A DNA stretch of 64,000 nt, from NCBI RefSeq assembly GCF_028453695.1, contig NC_135773.1, forward strand, positions 3,906,001 to 3,970,000, read 5' to 3'. The stretch is from Augochlora pura (Eukaryota; Arthropoda; Insecta; Hymenoptera; Halictidae). The notes under the pieces are model-generated. The model did no database searches, was not told where the DNA came from, and saw only the letters and a program-made list of their open reading frames with translations. A program made the translations under genes and the position numbers. Below, piece by piece: positions 1 to 12,152 of the stretch. Within the stretch, counting starts at the first letter, position 1, and each line of letters begins with the position of its first letter.

Positions 1-1124
1 CCCCTGGAGAAGAGGAACTAAAATATAATATTAATAAGAATTCTTATAAGATATGTACTATAGATATCCACTATACAATATACACACATTGACGGTCCCC
101 TTTCAATTGAAAAGTTACAATGTCCACAACTCAAAGCAGCGCGATTCAATGCCTTGTTACGACGCGAGCGCGTCATCTTTACAAATTTTTATTTAGAGAG
201 ACTCGCAACCGGGCTACTAAAAGATCGCATTATCTTCGACAAACATCAAGGAAATCTGATTAAATGTTCTTCGTTTGCGTACAAAAAGTTATTTTAGTTC
301 GGTAATACAAGCGCATGGAGAGCTCGTTAAAATATAATTGAATTTCGTGCACCTGGAAAGGTCAAGGAAAATATAAAATAATAATAATAGTTTCTCGTAA
401 AGAGCGTTCGTAAAGAGGTACATTACCCCGCGGATTTCGGCGGATGAATTTCGTGAAAAATGTTGAAGGGTTCCGCGGTGGATCAGCGGAGTCGATAATA
501 GCGCGCGGCTGTGTTCCCACGTGCACGGTTAACGCTAACGCGTTCTTATCTCGAGACGGCTCTATATTCATCCGTAGTCAGTGATCGATAGGAGGGCGAG
601 GCGGTTCCGCGCGAATACGGGGTCGGCCAGGAATTCAAGGATCGGTTGACTGGGCCCAAGGTACATTTACCGGTCGATTCCTGTCTAGGGTTACGTATCA
701 CTCGGTGTAGTTAAGAGTGTGGGTTGAGGTTGTTTGTTGGCTTCACCCTCTGCAATGGATGGCTCGTATCCTTTCGTTCTTGTACACCCCCCCCGGCCCT
801 CTCTCTCTCTCTCTGTATGTTTGTTGTTCTAGAGCTGGGGTCGCGCGCGAGTCCCTCTATTTGCAGGTGCGCCCGGCTACTTCGAGCCGAAAACATGCCC
901 CTAAATACGTAGACCTGTCGCCGATTACCATCGGGGGACACTGAACGCGGTGCACAGTTTCGTCGCAGAACCTATTATTTGCAGAATGGAACTAGTTGAA
1001 CGCGGGCATTGTTTTTCGGAAAACGCAATGCATAAAGTCGTCATTGTTCGCCAGCCAAAGTTTCTGCTAACGCAATCTAGCAGCACAGATCTTCTTCACG
1101 CTTTAAATATTCAGCTTAATTTAG
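1..1124. other. No gene seen; mixed-composition DNA
   Basis: AT-rich at first, then moderately GC-rich from about 420 to 960. The open frames here are short, overlap on both strands and look like chance products. The only repeat is the C/CT tract at 787-814. Confidence 0.6.
787..814. repeat. Poly-C followed by (CT)n microsatellite
   Basis: Eight C residues, then GG, then an uninterrupted CT run of about eight repeats. It is a simple-sequence tract with a pyrimidine-rich + strand, one of many in this window. Confidence 0.9.
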
Positions 1125-1395
1125 CGAATATAAATTTTAATAATTTTAGCGAATATTAATTCTGATAGTTCTGATGAATATTAATTCTAATAATTTTACC
1201 GAATATTAAGTCTAATAATTCTAACAATTCTAACGTATATTAATTTTAATAATTCTGACGAATATTAACTCTGATAATTCTACCAAATTTTAAGTCTAAT
1301 AATTCTAACAATTCTAACGAATATTAATTCTAACAATTCTACCGAATATTAATTCTAACAATTCTACCAAATATTAATTCTAATAATTCTAACGT
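1125..1395. repeat. 25-bp AT-rich minisatellite
   Basis: About ten diverged head-to-tail copies of a unit close to GAATATTAATTCTAATAATT plus CTAAC. Some copies carry an extra 9-bp internal duplication (CTAACAATT), giving 34-bp units. The period is not a multiple of three, so no coding role is suggested. It probably grew by replication slippage. Confidence 0.9.
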
Positions 1396-2155
1396 TCTCT
1401 AGAATATACAACATTGTATTATAAATTGCTTCGACTTCTTCGAAAACTGGGTAAATTAATTATCGATCTATCGATTATGTTGCGGACTGTACTCCGAGTT
1501 CTATAAAAGTAGAATTTAATAAAGTATACCCCAGTTTATATTGAAACCCGCGACGCATCTTGCAGTATCGATATTGGAGCTCTCTCTTTGTTGAATCACG
1601 CTGATTGCGAACGAAAATGTAAACGTAATTGTCAAAACGCGCCTTTATTTACAGTGCTCTCGGAGACTGGGTATTTTTATTACCGGCCGTCGTGTTCGCA
1701 TTGTGAACTGGATTAATTAATATCGAGTCTCGAAGATGATGAATATTGGCTTGTTGGATCGTCTCGAATAAAGCGCACCGCGAACGATTCTGAAAGCTTC
1801 AAAGCGACGCGACGTCGCAGGTGCATCGATGCGCCGACCACTGGCACAGAATAAATTCTTATTTTTCTCGGTCCGCTCAGTGGAAGTCAATGATTTCTTT
1901 CCTTGCGCTTAGAGTACATTCCGACACAGTAAATTAAGTTAATAAATTATTATAGAAGGTAGAAGGGTTGGTCGGAGGTATTTAACCTCTTGAAGGAATG
2001 GCCAGATTCGTGATGGAGATTTTTAGTAATGAGCTGTTAGGTATGAATATTTATATTCGATCCTTTAAGTAGGAATCAAATTTTATTGTCTTGTTAGCAG
2101 TATTTAGACATTCGAGTAGATATGAGCGCACAATATATATAAAATTCTTTTTTTC

Positions 2156-2222
2156 TTTTAAGAAATAGATCGAGAGAATTCTAATTACAATAATTGTGAA
2201 GAAAATGGTACTAATCGATGGT
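2156..2222 (-). mobile_element. Fragment of the TTAA-ended MITE family
   Basis: Read on the minus strand, this matches the terminal parts of the copies at 19600-19814, 28528-29055 and 39844: a TACCATTTTCTTC block, then an AATT-rich part, then TTTCTTAAAAG. The outermost CCCCTTG end is not recognisable here, so it is a truncated or decayed copy. Confidence 0.5.
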
Positions 2223-2874
2223 AACAAAAATATATTGATGATATCTACAGGGAGATTAAGCGAATACTGCGAGACGTAAACTGTAGCGCACGCTAACGTA
2301 TCAGTTCCATTCATCGAAAACATTTCGAAGATCCGAAGCAGCTTATTAAAACCCTTCGATTACACGTATCGCATCGAAACCATCGCATCGGCCGAATTAA
2401 TAGGCGAAACACATTTTTCTGATAATACCGCGATAGTTGACGAATCGACGACAATTTGTTCGTTCGACACGGTAAACGATCATTAATCGAGGCGGAACAT
2501 GTTTCCCAATAATTTCAACGATTTATGAGCAACCTCGACCGTGCCATTAAAATTCCGATAGTTTGTATATTTAATTATCTTTTCCAGGCGACCGCTTACC
2601 TCTATCTCGGGCGCGCTCGGTCGCCTTAACAGCTGAGCGCAGAGGTCGTAGCTCATCGTAAAATACCCCCGATGTCGGTTATATAATTAATGCATTAACG
2701 CGCGCTTCAGGGCTACTTGGCCCAATACTGTCTACATACATCACCGAAGAAAACGTAATGAAGTAAAGTGCTTGTTGTACACTTTATATGTACAGGAATT
2801 GTGTCGCTACGATGCGCCACTAAATCCAATCCATATTGATATTTGGCTTCGCGTTAGCCTTTTAGTCCATTTGC

Positions 2875-2892
2875 TATTGGGTTGTCGGAAAA
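2875..2892 (+). mobile_element. Possible solo mariner-type terminus
   Basis: TA followed by TTGGGTTGTCGGAAAA resembles the TIR start of mariner-family transposons, which insert at TA. I find no matching inverted end nearby and no transposase, so it would be a lone remnant or a chance match. Confidence 0.3.
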
Positions 2893-2929
2893 CTGTGCCA
2901 CCCTTATGGTCGCCGAATGATTGAGCGCA

Positions 2930-3020
2930 TGCATTAAGCATTATAGCATATAGCGTATACAATATAATATAGTATATTGCATTAAGTATATGATATTAAG
3001 GATATAGCATTAAGCATATA
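2930..3020. repeat. Degenerate GCATTA/GCATATA tandem repeat
   Basis: The words GCATTAAG, AGCATATA and TATAGCATTA recur irregularly over about 90 bp of AT-rich DNA, consistent with an old decayed tandem array. Confidence 0.6.
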
Positions 3021-3640
3021 AATTCTGATCCAATCGACTAAATAAGAATCGATTTTTCTAATTATTCGAAGGCTTATTTATTACACGACACAGTATTAGG
3101 ACGATATATTCGTTTGATAGTTCTAATCACTAGATTGCGGATTTTATGCATTAATAACAATATTCGATAAAATAATTAAAGAAAGAAATATTTTCCGACA
3201 CTACTTTTAGCTATAGTATATATTAGACAATTTACTGAATTAATATTGTGATGGCTGTGTGAGAAAAATCGAGGAAGTGATTACATAGAAAACATAGAAC
3301 ATAAGAAATCATTTTTATCAAAAATTATTGGAAGATTCGATACCTTTGGTAGAAGTAGTATTAATTACACGATACTTCCAGAAGGCTAGAATTAATTTTT
3401 TAATACAGCGACACTTTTTGTGAATTCTAACTCAGATACACAAAGTCGCCACAGAGTTCTTAGGTTAAGCTTCATCTATTTTCGCTAAAACACTTTCAAG
3501 AAATACATTTTATATATCTATTCACTATCAGTAGCAAAGATACGATACTAAACGTGTTAAAATAAACTCCAGAAGACATGGTCAAACACACTCGAACAAA
3601 ACCGTCCACATAATTATTCAAGACGCTGCACAGCGGCGAA

Positions 3641-4660
3641 ACGACTCCCGGTTCTCCCCACGCCGTGCCCATCTAGATCCTCGATCAACGACATAATTTC
3701 AACACGCAACGCAAACATCATCTTCCCCGAGCAGCTTTCGTGTCTGGCAACAGCAGGCCCCCGAATGACCCCTATATTTCTTCCGACGTGTACGCCGGGT
3801 TCACGATCCGCGGAGGGAACACGTTCGCCGTATCCTCGCGCCCGGCTATCCGAGGCTGTTCAGAAATTTCAGCGCAGGATGTTTGTTCCGCGGCACGTAC
3901 ACGCCGGTGGTTAAGTCTCGGGGCTTCGGTCCACGGGTTGATCCGAAGCTGGAACACGTACTCGACGCGTTCTCTAATTAACAAGACCCACCGGGTTCAA
4001 GTTATGCGCGCGCGGGTCCATCCGGTTCGCGTCCCGCTTATACGGCCCGGACCCAAACCCCGGACTCAGCCGCCGCCACCCTTTCGGCCTCCCACCCGCC
4101 CGTCCCGACGCCCGGGCAAGTATTCCCGCGAGCATCTTAACGTAACTCAGTTCCAGCGACGCACGCCCGGGGTGCTAACGCCGTATAATTAAGCGCCCTC
4201 GGCGCGGGGATAATGGCGTCATAATTACGGGTCGCCTTGCTTTCCACCTGCAGCCCGCAGCCCCGACCGCTCTCTCCGCGAGCCTGTTGCGACAATGCCG
4301 GGGAACACACACGCCCCCCTCCCCCCGGGGCCACGATTTCGGACGGACCTCTTTTCAACGAGGCGTTCGCGCAGCCAGCCACTTTTTGAATGTGTCCATT
4401 GTGCGCCCGCGGGGCCGCCGCCGCCGCCACCGACGCTGCCGCGACCGTAATTGCTGGAAAGACACTTGAGGCCTGTGTTCCGGGCGACGAACATTTCGCG
4501 GCCCCGGTCGACGATGCCGACCCGCTGATGGTTATTTTTGTTCGCTGCCAACCATGTGTCTCCCTCGTAGTCTCTTGTTAATAAGGGGCAATTGTTGCCG
4601 GGGACAAGGAGGCGTCTGATTCGGTGCACCCGGTCCCGCGGTTTTGCGACTTCCAACGCT
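3641..4660. other. GC- and CpG-rich island, no recognisable gene
   Basis: A sharp switch from AT-rich DNA to GC-rich DNA full of CpG dinucleotides. Frames of 97-150 codons are open on both strands at once, as expected when stop codons are rare in GC-rich DNA. Their translations are rich in P, R, S and G and match nothing I know. A promoter or 5-prime exon could lie here, but nothing in the sequence shows one. Confidence 0.6.
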
Positions 4661-5456
4661 TGAATTATACGGATTTGAAAGAGGCTGCGTTCTTTTTATT
4701 GTTGCCAGGAAGAATGCGGTGTCACCGTGCTTTATATTTTCCAGGTGCTATTGTCGTTTAATAATGGGACAGCGTTGAATGTATTAATGCGTGTGGCTTT
4801 AGGAGAGCGAAGTAATTTTTATATATTGCAATGTTTCTTACGATCTTATTATCGAGATTACGCCTTTGTAATGGCAGGTAATTTTTGTAATTAAGGCAGG
4901 TTTTTATTAAACTTCTGGACACTAGTTCTTTGTACTGGTAATGCTTCTCTGTTCTATTAAGAATAATTCTTAACTATTTCAGAAAGTATCAATTCACGTA
5001 AAATTTTGATAAGACATTACCCTAAGGTATACTTCTTCAAAAAGCGTTTTCGTAAAATGGATACTTTAGAATCCATATACCATTTATCTGTATTAATCTA
5101 CTAAATATTTAGATAATAGAAAATTTAGATTTTTAGAACAAATAATATTGCAAACTGGCGACATTAAATAGAATTTATCGAGTATAGAACACGTTTAGAT
5201 CGCAGCGAAGACATCGTAGACTCGAACACTCAAGATTCGTTTCTAACTCTGAACTCACAGAATTTTCTAAACGATGCAACAAATATCCTGGACGCTGGAC
5301 GCACACTATACGTTGTCTTTGGGTTAAAGAATCGTACAGAGCCGACTCTTATTGGTGGATACAGGGCGCACTCGATGAACGTTATAGCATTGATGTGAAG
5401 CAAAGCGGACGTAAATTGGTATTGGAATTCCATTGTGCTCCGCTGACCGGTACACA
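4661..5456. other. Gene-free AT-rich stretch
   Basis: Ordinary AT-rich sequence without repeats or convincing open frames. The last 250 bp become less AT-rich toward the GA tract. Confidence 0.6.
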
Positions 5457-5483
5457 GACAGAGAGCGAGAGAGTGAGTGAGAG

Positions 5484-5515
<32 letters not shown>
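5457..5515. repeat. (GA)n microsatellite
   Basis: An interrupted GA/GAGC/GAGT tract that becomes a pure GA run at about 5487-5515. GA tracts can bind GAGA-type factors in insects, but no function is shown here. Confidence 0.95.
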
Positions 5516-5517
<2 letters not shown>

Positions 5518-6199
5518 GTTCTAATTCGATCAAAATGATCTTTAAACAGAGTTTATAGGGTCCTTAGAATTTCCATGAATACAGGAATCATGGTATGCCG
5601 CGTCGAAGAGTAGGGAGCGCACGAACGGCCCTGAATTCCTATTACGACGCCCCGGCAGAAACCCTATTTGCAAAAGTATGTGTCATAGCGCCGAGTGTGT
5701 TATCGATGCTGATCCCGGTGCTCTCGTGAACGGGGAACTTCCGAAGTAGCGTTTAGACGGAAAGGCGGCACAAAGGCCTCTTGTGCAGATTAACTCAACT
5801 AGAACGATTTCGCTTGTAATAATCAAAACTTTCCCGGATGGCCGGCGAAACGGCGGACCGTTTAAGCGCGCGCGCTCGCGACAACGTTTAGACGAAATTC
5901 GAGAGGCTGCGAGATTCAATTATTCAACTATTTCGTATCAGTTCTTGCGTCATTTATTTGTTTAATTGTTTACAGATGAGATAAATCCTAAGGGATAGCG
6001 ATAAGAGACAGAATGAAATGTTTAAAAGCCGGTCGTAGCTTATTTTGTATATTAATGGTTCATTTTAGAAATATTTTCTTGGTCTGCTCGAAATACAAAG
6101 AAACAACTCAATTTAATCCTTTGTATTCGAAACTATTTTAACTACAAATCTATAATAATATGGCTGACTCGTAGTATTCCCAATTTAAGTGACAAAGTG
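5516..6199. other. No gene seen
   Basis: Moderately GC-rich from about 5590 to 5940, then AT-rich. Overlapping 60-78-codon frames on both strands have no recognisable products. Confidence 0.55.
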
Positions 6200-6384
6200 T
6201 ATTTTATGCATACGAAATTGACTTTCGTGATTTAAGGGTTTGTTTTACTTTATTTTACTTTAATTAGTTTCACTTTTAATAAATTTTTAAATATAAACTT
6301 CGTTAGTATAAAAATGATCTCGCAACATGACATAGAATAATCTCAGTGATACCTCAGAGTTACCACTCGAGTTTAAAGGGTCAA
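6200..6384 (-). mobile_element. TTAA-family MITE copy, minus orientation, one clear end
   Basis: On the minus strand this starts GACCCTTTAAACTCGAGTGG and runs on as a diverged relative of the copy starting at 13310, with the shared words CTCGAGTGG, AACTCT and ATTATTCTAT. The flanking TTAA has decayed to TTATTG. The far end at about 6200 is a guess. Confidence 0.5.
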
Positions 6385-6845
6385 TAACATATTTAAATTA
6401 TCTCATACTATACACTGAAGGTATATTAATTCAATTCTTATATTCGCGTCGCAATTATATTGTACAACTCTATGGATTAAAATTATTTTTACACGTAAAA
6501 TAAATTCTTCACTTAATAGCAATACACTTTCGTTTGCAAGGTCGGATCTTTGTTAATATCGTAAAGAGAAATTAATCTTCTTAAAATTAAGTAGCGGAAG
6601 ATCAGTCCCCGGAAAGGATTTTTCTAAGCCGTTTTGTAAAAGGTCCGCGCGATAAACGAAAGCCTCAGCAGTTTAAACGGTGTCAAGTGGCGAAGGTTGC
6701 GGATGATAACCGGCGGGGGTAGGGGGTCTCAAGATTTTTGAATTGTAGAAGCTAATAGCTGAGGCCCTCGAGCGAGCTGGACTTGGCAGAAGTGGCACGG
6801 AGTCGTTGATTTCGATGCTTTTCCATCTCCTGCGTCAATGTAAAT

Positions 6846-6953
6846 TCATTTATGGTAATTGACCAGTTCGCCGAGTTGACTCTTACACAGAATCCGAGGG
6901 GCGTCTCTGTCTTCGTCGCTGCGTCCTTCGACATTCGCGTCATCGTCGCTCAT
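6846..6953 (-). other. Short open frame with a protein-like acidic start
   Basis: A 35-codon minus-strand frame begins MSDDDANVEGRSDEDRDAP and ends at TGA. The acidic, serine-rich start resembles a genuine N-terminus, and the upstream bases (AAATC before ATG) fit an insect start context loosely. A possible splice donor, GTAAGA, lies inside it after the codons for R-I-L. A longer 63-codon frame overlaps on the same strand in another register (6752-6943). I do not recognise either product. It may be the first coding exon of an unseen gene or chance. Confidence 0.15.
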
Positions 6954-9616
6954 GATTTAGCGTTTATCTTGTCGGGGCCGTGGAGACACTATCTAGTCTG
7001 TGATTAATGATACGGGAGATTGTACTTAACGATGATACGCTAGCGAATAATACTTTATACTATATATATTTATATTTATATTGTCTGTAAATGTTCAAGC
7101 ACTGCAATGTCATTTTTCGAGTCAATTTGATTAGAAAACAGATCGTTGCTTTTATTTGCCTTTTCTAGTGAATAATGACGCTACTATATTGTATGTAAAT
7201 AAATTGCAAAGTCATATATGTGATTTAATTATATAATGTTATAGCAAATTCTTAAATATGAAGTGAGAAATCGCTTTGGATCATAAAGGGTTAAAAAAAA
7301 CTTCTCAGTGATTAAAATTCAAACTAATATAGGACTTCTCTTGATTCAGAGGTTAAGTAATTTTTAATTACAAATTTGAATTTCTCGCCTCATAAAAAAC
7401 TGTTTTTTCTAAGCTTATTGACACTTCTAAAAATCTAGCTATTTTTGCAAAAATCTAAGTGACGAAATTAGTGTTAATGTTTACGTATTTACCATAAATA
7501 TAATACCAGAAATATCGAGAAATAAATAGAAAATAGAAAAATGAATATAAGATCTAAAAATGAAATATAAAATAAAATATAAAAATAAATTCAAGTACTA
7601 ATAAATAATAGCTAAAAATACATAGAGTCGTCAATTTATATTCTCTTATTTTATCTATAGCCATTACGTTATTTCGTAAATATCAAAGCAACGAAAAATA
7701 TATTTCCTTAACATGAAAGGAACGTGCTCTAAATGTTGGATCTGAAAACAGTAAGGCTTTTCGTTCGATTGGAGACTGATTTAAAGGAATTTAGAAGGTT
7801 TAATTAACTGTAGGTTGATAGATATATAGATCGCTGATTTCGCAATCGTGTTAATGACGGACGTTAAACTGGTAGGAAGCCCGTGTTCCTGACAGCGATC
7901 AAAGAAAGGGGAAAGTATTGGCTCCTTGTAATTGACAGGGAGGGAAAAGTACCAAAGATGGGGGCGTAAGTCAATAATCACTGTAGAATGCTCGAAGATT
8001 GGATCCACTGAAGCGAAAGACAATCTGAGAAGAGTAAGCGTTAAAGAACCAAGAGGAGCGTATAGCGTTCTTAAAAATCCTTCCCTCGTTCGGATTGACT
8101 TCCGCCCGAATGTAGGGCCAACGTACGTATAGCTCGATCGAACACTCGTAACGTGGTATTGTTACAGCTGCCCTCAATTTGAAAATCAATTTGATCATAG
8201 GTTAACTTGCAATAATTTTTAACTTACAATATTCTTGCTTTGGTTGATATTATTTAAATTAAAATATGGATTTTTAGGATTTTTTCTTGAGAGGCTAATG
8301 AAATTATGAAAGGGGTTATGAATTAAAGCTGGATAAATATTTATGCATATTCTCATTTCTGATAATCATTTTACAAAAAATAAAAATTCAAGGCTAGCGT
8401 CTTTTGTTAAATAATAGATTACTGATTGTAAGAATTTTGCTAATATTTTTAATAAGTATTTTGATTTTCTTTGACCTTATTTGGTTTTGTTAATTTACAA
8501 ATTTCTTTGCATTTCTATTAATTAAAATTAATACTACGTTTATTCCATTGCCTTCAAAATTGGCGAAAGGGTGAATTCATCTTTAACGTCGGCTAAGGTC
8601 AATCCCCCAAGGTTGTCATATAAGCGACACCATAACGAGATCATTGAAAATACAGAACGCTATCGTTCCAACCATCGTGAAAACACGCGCGAGTACAATT
8701 TCACAGATCCAAGGAATGCAAAAGAGACCATAATTCCGTAGGATCCGTACAAGTTTAAAGGGCTTTATTTCCTAGAAGTCTTACGAATGAAGGGTCATAA
8801 TACCAAAGGTTATGGGAGTTAGAACAGCTTCAACCTCAAAGGTATTAGGAATATGCAGGATGTCGTAATTTCAAGTTCCCGCGGGATCCGTAGGGATTGC
8901 AATTCGAAAGGTCGTCGGACACAATTGCCGCGATTTTGCCGTGGTACTCGAAATCGGTAAAATCGTGTCGAATAAAGTTCTAGTCGAAGAAACTCGGAAA
9001 CACTGTGTCAGGAGACTGTCGCGGCGGTTCTTGAACATTTGATAATCATCGTCTCCGAGACACCGCGAGCAAATTTATCAAATTAGTTTACCTCGGCTGA
9101 AAGCCGCGACGGAGGGCGGTTTGATGTTCGCATCGCAGAAGTTTAACATTGATTCAGCAGCATTTACTTGATACATACTGCACACTCATTAACTTTGTAG
9201 GGTAGGGCACAACATTGATTCTGCGGACATCGCAACGAGCCCCAGATATTTGATTATCTTGTACTTTGGCATTTACGTGGCGCAAATTATTACGGCACTT
9301 CGAGCAGCCAGCGCACGCGGGGCCTCCCGGGAGATCAGGCGTAACTTTATAATTAACAAACACGTTCGAATAAAAGAAGCGATGTGCGCAAGGTGTACGC
9401 TGTAAATAAGCTTTAACAAATATGGATTTATCCAACGAAATTTCGCGGGTAGGAGATATTGAAAAATTATTGCGTGAGGTGTCCTGGCCGAACCTAATTG
9501 TTTAGCTATATTATAATTATAGTACTTCGAGGAGTCAGCTCTGACATAGAAATACAGAATAAAAAATAATTAAATTAATTGACAACGAGAAGGCTGCCAC
9601 ATTTATACAAGTTAAA
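6954..9616. other. Gene-free stretch, AT-rich then moderately GC-rich
   Basis: AT-rich with low-complexity A-rich DNA at about 7490-7610. A lone TTAA-family terminus lies at 7272-7294. From about 8570 to 9480 the composition is more balanced. A 93-codon minus frame at 9154-9435 encodes a cysteine-rich stretch (CAGCSKC, ending SSKCC) that I do not recognise and do not annotate as a gene. Confidence 0.5.
7272..7294 (-). mobile_element. Lone terminus of the TTAA-ended family
   Basis: The sequence ends ATAAAGGGTTAA, which on the minus strand reads TTAACCCTTTAT, the family's terminal word. No partner end is apparent, so it is likely a decayed copy. Confidence 0.35.
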
Positions 9617-9693
9617 AAATAATATATAATATAATGTAACATAATATAATATAACATAATATAACATAATATAACATAATATAATATAACATA
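9617..9693. repeat. 10-bp AT-rich tandem repeat
   Basis: Repeats of ATAATATAAC with ATAAT variants, about seven copies. Low-complexity frames here, including a minus-strand run of L, Y and C residues, are artefacts of the repeat. Confidence 0.9.
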
Positions 9694-10062
9694 GTCTCGA
9701 CAAGACTATAACTTTACAATTAACGAAGCATATTGAAACCAAAAAGCTACATCTATAGTGTACTTTCAAAATCCAGACTATCTAAAATGCAAAAGCTTTT
9801 GGTTTAATAAATGCTACGAACAAAATTGCAAGAGCCATCTATTTTAAAAATTCCAATTCACACGGTGCAAATTCTAGGACAAATTCCAGGTGACCTACAA
9901 CATCATAGCGAACAAACGCATTTAAACAAGAAACTACACACACACAAGGAACATTTTAATAAAATCTGAAATACTTCCGATAAAATCACTTTTTCTGGTA
10001 TCTCGATAATTCTTTAACGCAATTTCAGTTCTGGTCCATTTTGAAAATAGCTGGACCAGGTC

Positions 10063-10094
10063 AGAGAGAGAGAGGGAGAGAGAGAGAGAGAGAG
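10063..10094. repeat. (GA)n microsatellite
   Basis: GA dinucleotide run interrupted once by GGGA, at the left edge of a GC-rich island. Confidence 0.95.
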
Positions 10095-10329
10095 TTATCT
10101 GCGACAGCCGCGATACATTTTTACCTCACACTCCCGGGCCAAAAAATTCGCGAATAAAAATTCCGCTCCGGCGAAGCAGCCATTGAGGTTCCCGGGATCC
10201 TGTGTCCATGTCAGCCACATTGACACGGAATGGCGATAAGAATGCTCGGTACTCAATGTCAAAGTGCCGCGGCAAAAAGTCCCGGACCCAGATGCTACAC
10301 GCGCGAAGAAGTCGCCGAAGGGGGATGGA

Positions 10330-10394
10330 AGAAAGAGAGAGGGTGAGAGAGGGAGAGAGAAAGGTAGGGTGAAAGAGAGAGAGAGAGAGAGAGG
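10330..10394. repeat. Interrupted (GA)n purine tract
   Basis: A purine-rich tract of GA repeats with GGGTGA and GGTAGGGT interruptions, ending in a pure GA run. It is the second such tract in the same GC island. Confidence 0.9.
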
Positions 10395-11072
10395 AGTCGC
10401 TGATCGGATCGTCGCTAAACGTCGTCGCTCGCACCGAAGGCGTTTTTCGTAGCTCGTTATCAGCGGCTCCCGGGTCGCAAACGACTGTCTATCCCGAGCC
10501 CTGGGTCCTAACATCAGGGACACACGGCCAACCCGTAACGGACGCAACGTGTGATCGATCATTATTCGACCCCCACGTCCTTCTCCACTCCTTCCATCGG
10601 CGTCGATCCCTTTATAAACACGACCCGCTTCTATTCCTGGTCCCTTGTTTCGCACGTCATCGCGCGAAGACTATCGTTGCACCGCGCCGCGCTCTCCAGT
10701 CCACGTAATGGCGGACCACGCCGCGAACTATCTTCCGCCACTTCGCCCCGTTGTTTTCCTCGCGTTTCTTTCGCCGGCGCGAGTTTCCTTTGCCGCGGGG
10801 AAGGAAATTGCGCGGCGAATCGAAACGCCCGGGCAATCAAAGCTGTCCGACGGCCGGAAGACGGGACCCCGATCATTTATCATTCAATTTGTGTGTCGGT
10901 GGATTCTCGTGCGAATGCTCGCTCTAGGGTGGACGATAATTGGAGATGGGTGCGTCGGGTCTTGGTAGAGAAATGCTTATCGTTTCCGTGTTTTCTGTAT
11001 TTTTATGGATTTTATTTATTGGCTGGTGCTGAAAAGATGGCACAGTTTCTGTCGAGGAGCAAATGGTTATTA

Positions 11073-11243
11073 TTAACCCATTGCACTATAATAACGAGTC
11101 AGACTCGTGACAAACAGTTCCTACATAATTTAATAAATATAAATGCCAAATGACAATACAAATGTCATCGAAATCTGGGAATGAAAGTAAACGAGGACAA
11201 TCGGAACACTAGAGTCATCTCGTGGCATCAAGGAAATAATTAA
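11073..11243. mobile_element. TTAA-flanked MITE copy (171 bp)
   Basis: Bounded by TTAA at 11073-11076 and 11240-11243. The left end reads TTAACCCATTGCACTATA. Subterminal inverted words ACGAGTCAGACTCGTG (left) and the diverged ACGAGATGACTCTAGTG (right, read inward) pair with each other. GAGTC-GACTCGTG also occurs at the right end of the copy at 28528-29055, tying them to one family. TTAA target sites and CCC-starting termini are typical of piggyBac-type transposons. No transposase is present, so it is non-autonomous. Confidence 0.5.
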
Positions 11244-11437
11244 CCCCTTGCAATACTTTTATCTTCGCAGTTACAATGATTAAATCATTTTCGATTGGAA
11301 TAGAATTAATATTTCTAGCGTGCTTACAATTACTTCAGCGCTTAAATATTAATGGCAAAAAGACTGAATTTCATTTCGAATTAAAAATACGATATGACAT
11401 CTTTACTGCTGAGCGATGTAATGGTGCAAGGGGTTAA
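11240..11437. mobile_element. TTAA-flanked MITE copy (198 bp)
   Basis: Left end TTAACCCCTTGCAATAC and right end GTGCAAGGGGTTAA are inverted repeats of each other and include TTAA target duplications at 11240-11243 and 11434-11437. It shares its left TTAA with the neighbouring copy. The interior (ATCTTCGCAGTTAC near the left end) is related to the copies at 19600, 28528 and 39844. A piggyBac-type MITE is the best fit. Confidence 0.7.
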
Positions 11438-12045
11438 CTTGTCTATGACCTAGCAAAAACTGCTTCTATTGCTAAGTAAAAAAATAATAAATTAATCGAC
11501 GCGAGGAAATCGAGAATTTAGATAATAATAGTTAAATGTCTGCAATGAAAAGAGAATAGAAGAGGTTAGGAGAGCTAAACTGTGATGACAGCAGTCAGGA
11601 GGCGTTTATTTGCAATCGGCCAGGCTCGAGTCCCCCGTTTCCTAGAAATTGGGGATAATAGGGGGGAGGATCATTTCTGTCAATAGAAGAACGTGTTTAC
11701 CCTACTTCTGCGAGGGCGTTAACATGAATGGATGGGTGAGAATCGGTCCTACAGTTTTCTGTGTGCCATTTATTGTAGTAGAATACGTGCCATCTGTTGT
11801 AACAGAACATGGGTCTAGGTTACAGCGATTATATGCGTAGGAAAATGTTCAGAATTACATTTTCTATAATATTAAAATCTAATCAGAAAAATTGGAGCTG
11901 AGGCCTTTAACATAAATAATTTCCCAGTGCACTTATAAAACGAAGAATGTAGTGGATAAGTTTTAATCTTAACAATATGAATTTGCTCTAAAATGCATAA
12001 TCTTGTTATCAGTCATATCACTATCAAATAAAATCATTGTGAATG
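11438..12045. other. No gene seen
   Basis: AT-rich DNA apart from a balanced stretch at about 11570-11840. A 63-codon + frame at 11649-11840 has no recognisable product. Confidence 0.55.
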
Positions 12046-12152
12046 ATATATGCAAAATAGCATCATATATGCAAAGTAGCATCATATAGCATTGCATATG
12101 CACAATAGCATCATGTATGCATAATAACATCATATAGCATCATGTATGCTAT
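12046..12152. repeat. Degenerate ~20-bp tandem repeat
   Basis: The words ATAGCATCATATATGCA, GCATATGCA and ATAGCATCATGTATGC recur about five times with variations. The palindromic words TATGCATA and GCATATGC are frequent. Confidence 0.75.

Larger units (their letters stand above)
1396..3640. other. Gene-free AT-rich stretch
   Basis: No convincing coding frame on either strand. It holds a fragment of the TTAA-ended repeat family (2156-2222), a mariner-like terminus (2875-2892) and a degenerate short tandem repeat (2930-3020). The rest is AT-rich sequence in which I see nothing specific. Confidence 0.6.
9694..11072. other. No gene seen; GC-rich island from about 10.1 kb
   Basis: The first 370 bp are AT-rich and featureless. 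From about 10100 to 10970 the DNA is GC- and CpG-rich with two GA tracts and overlapping frames of 81-200 codons in several registers. Their S/R/P-rich translations are not recognisable, and the openness of many frames argues against any single one being coding. Confidence 0.55.

Noticed and set aside
9154..9435. Cysteine-rich 93-codon minus frame (CAGCSKC)
   Set aside because: The spacing fits no zinc-binding or toxin-like family I know, there is no signal peptide, and no exon structure is visible.
10551..11153. 200-codon + frame at 10.6-11.2 kb
   Set aside because: It overlaps 107-codon + and 81-codon minus frames, ends inside a TTAA-family element and shows no recognisable domain.
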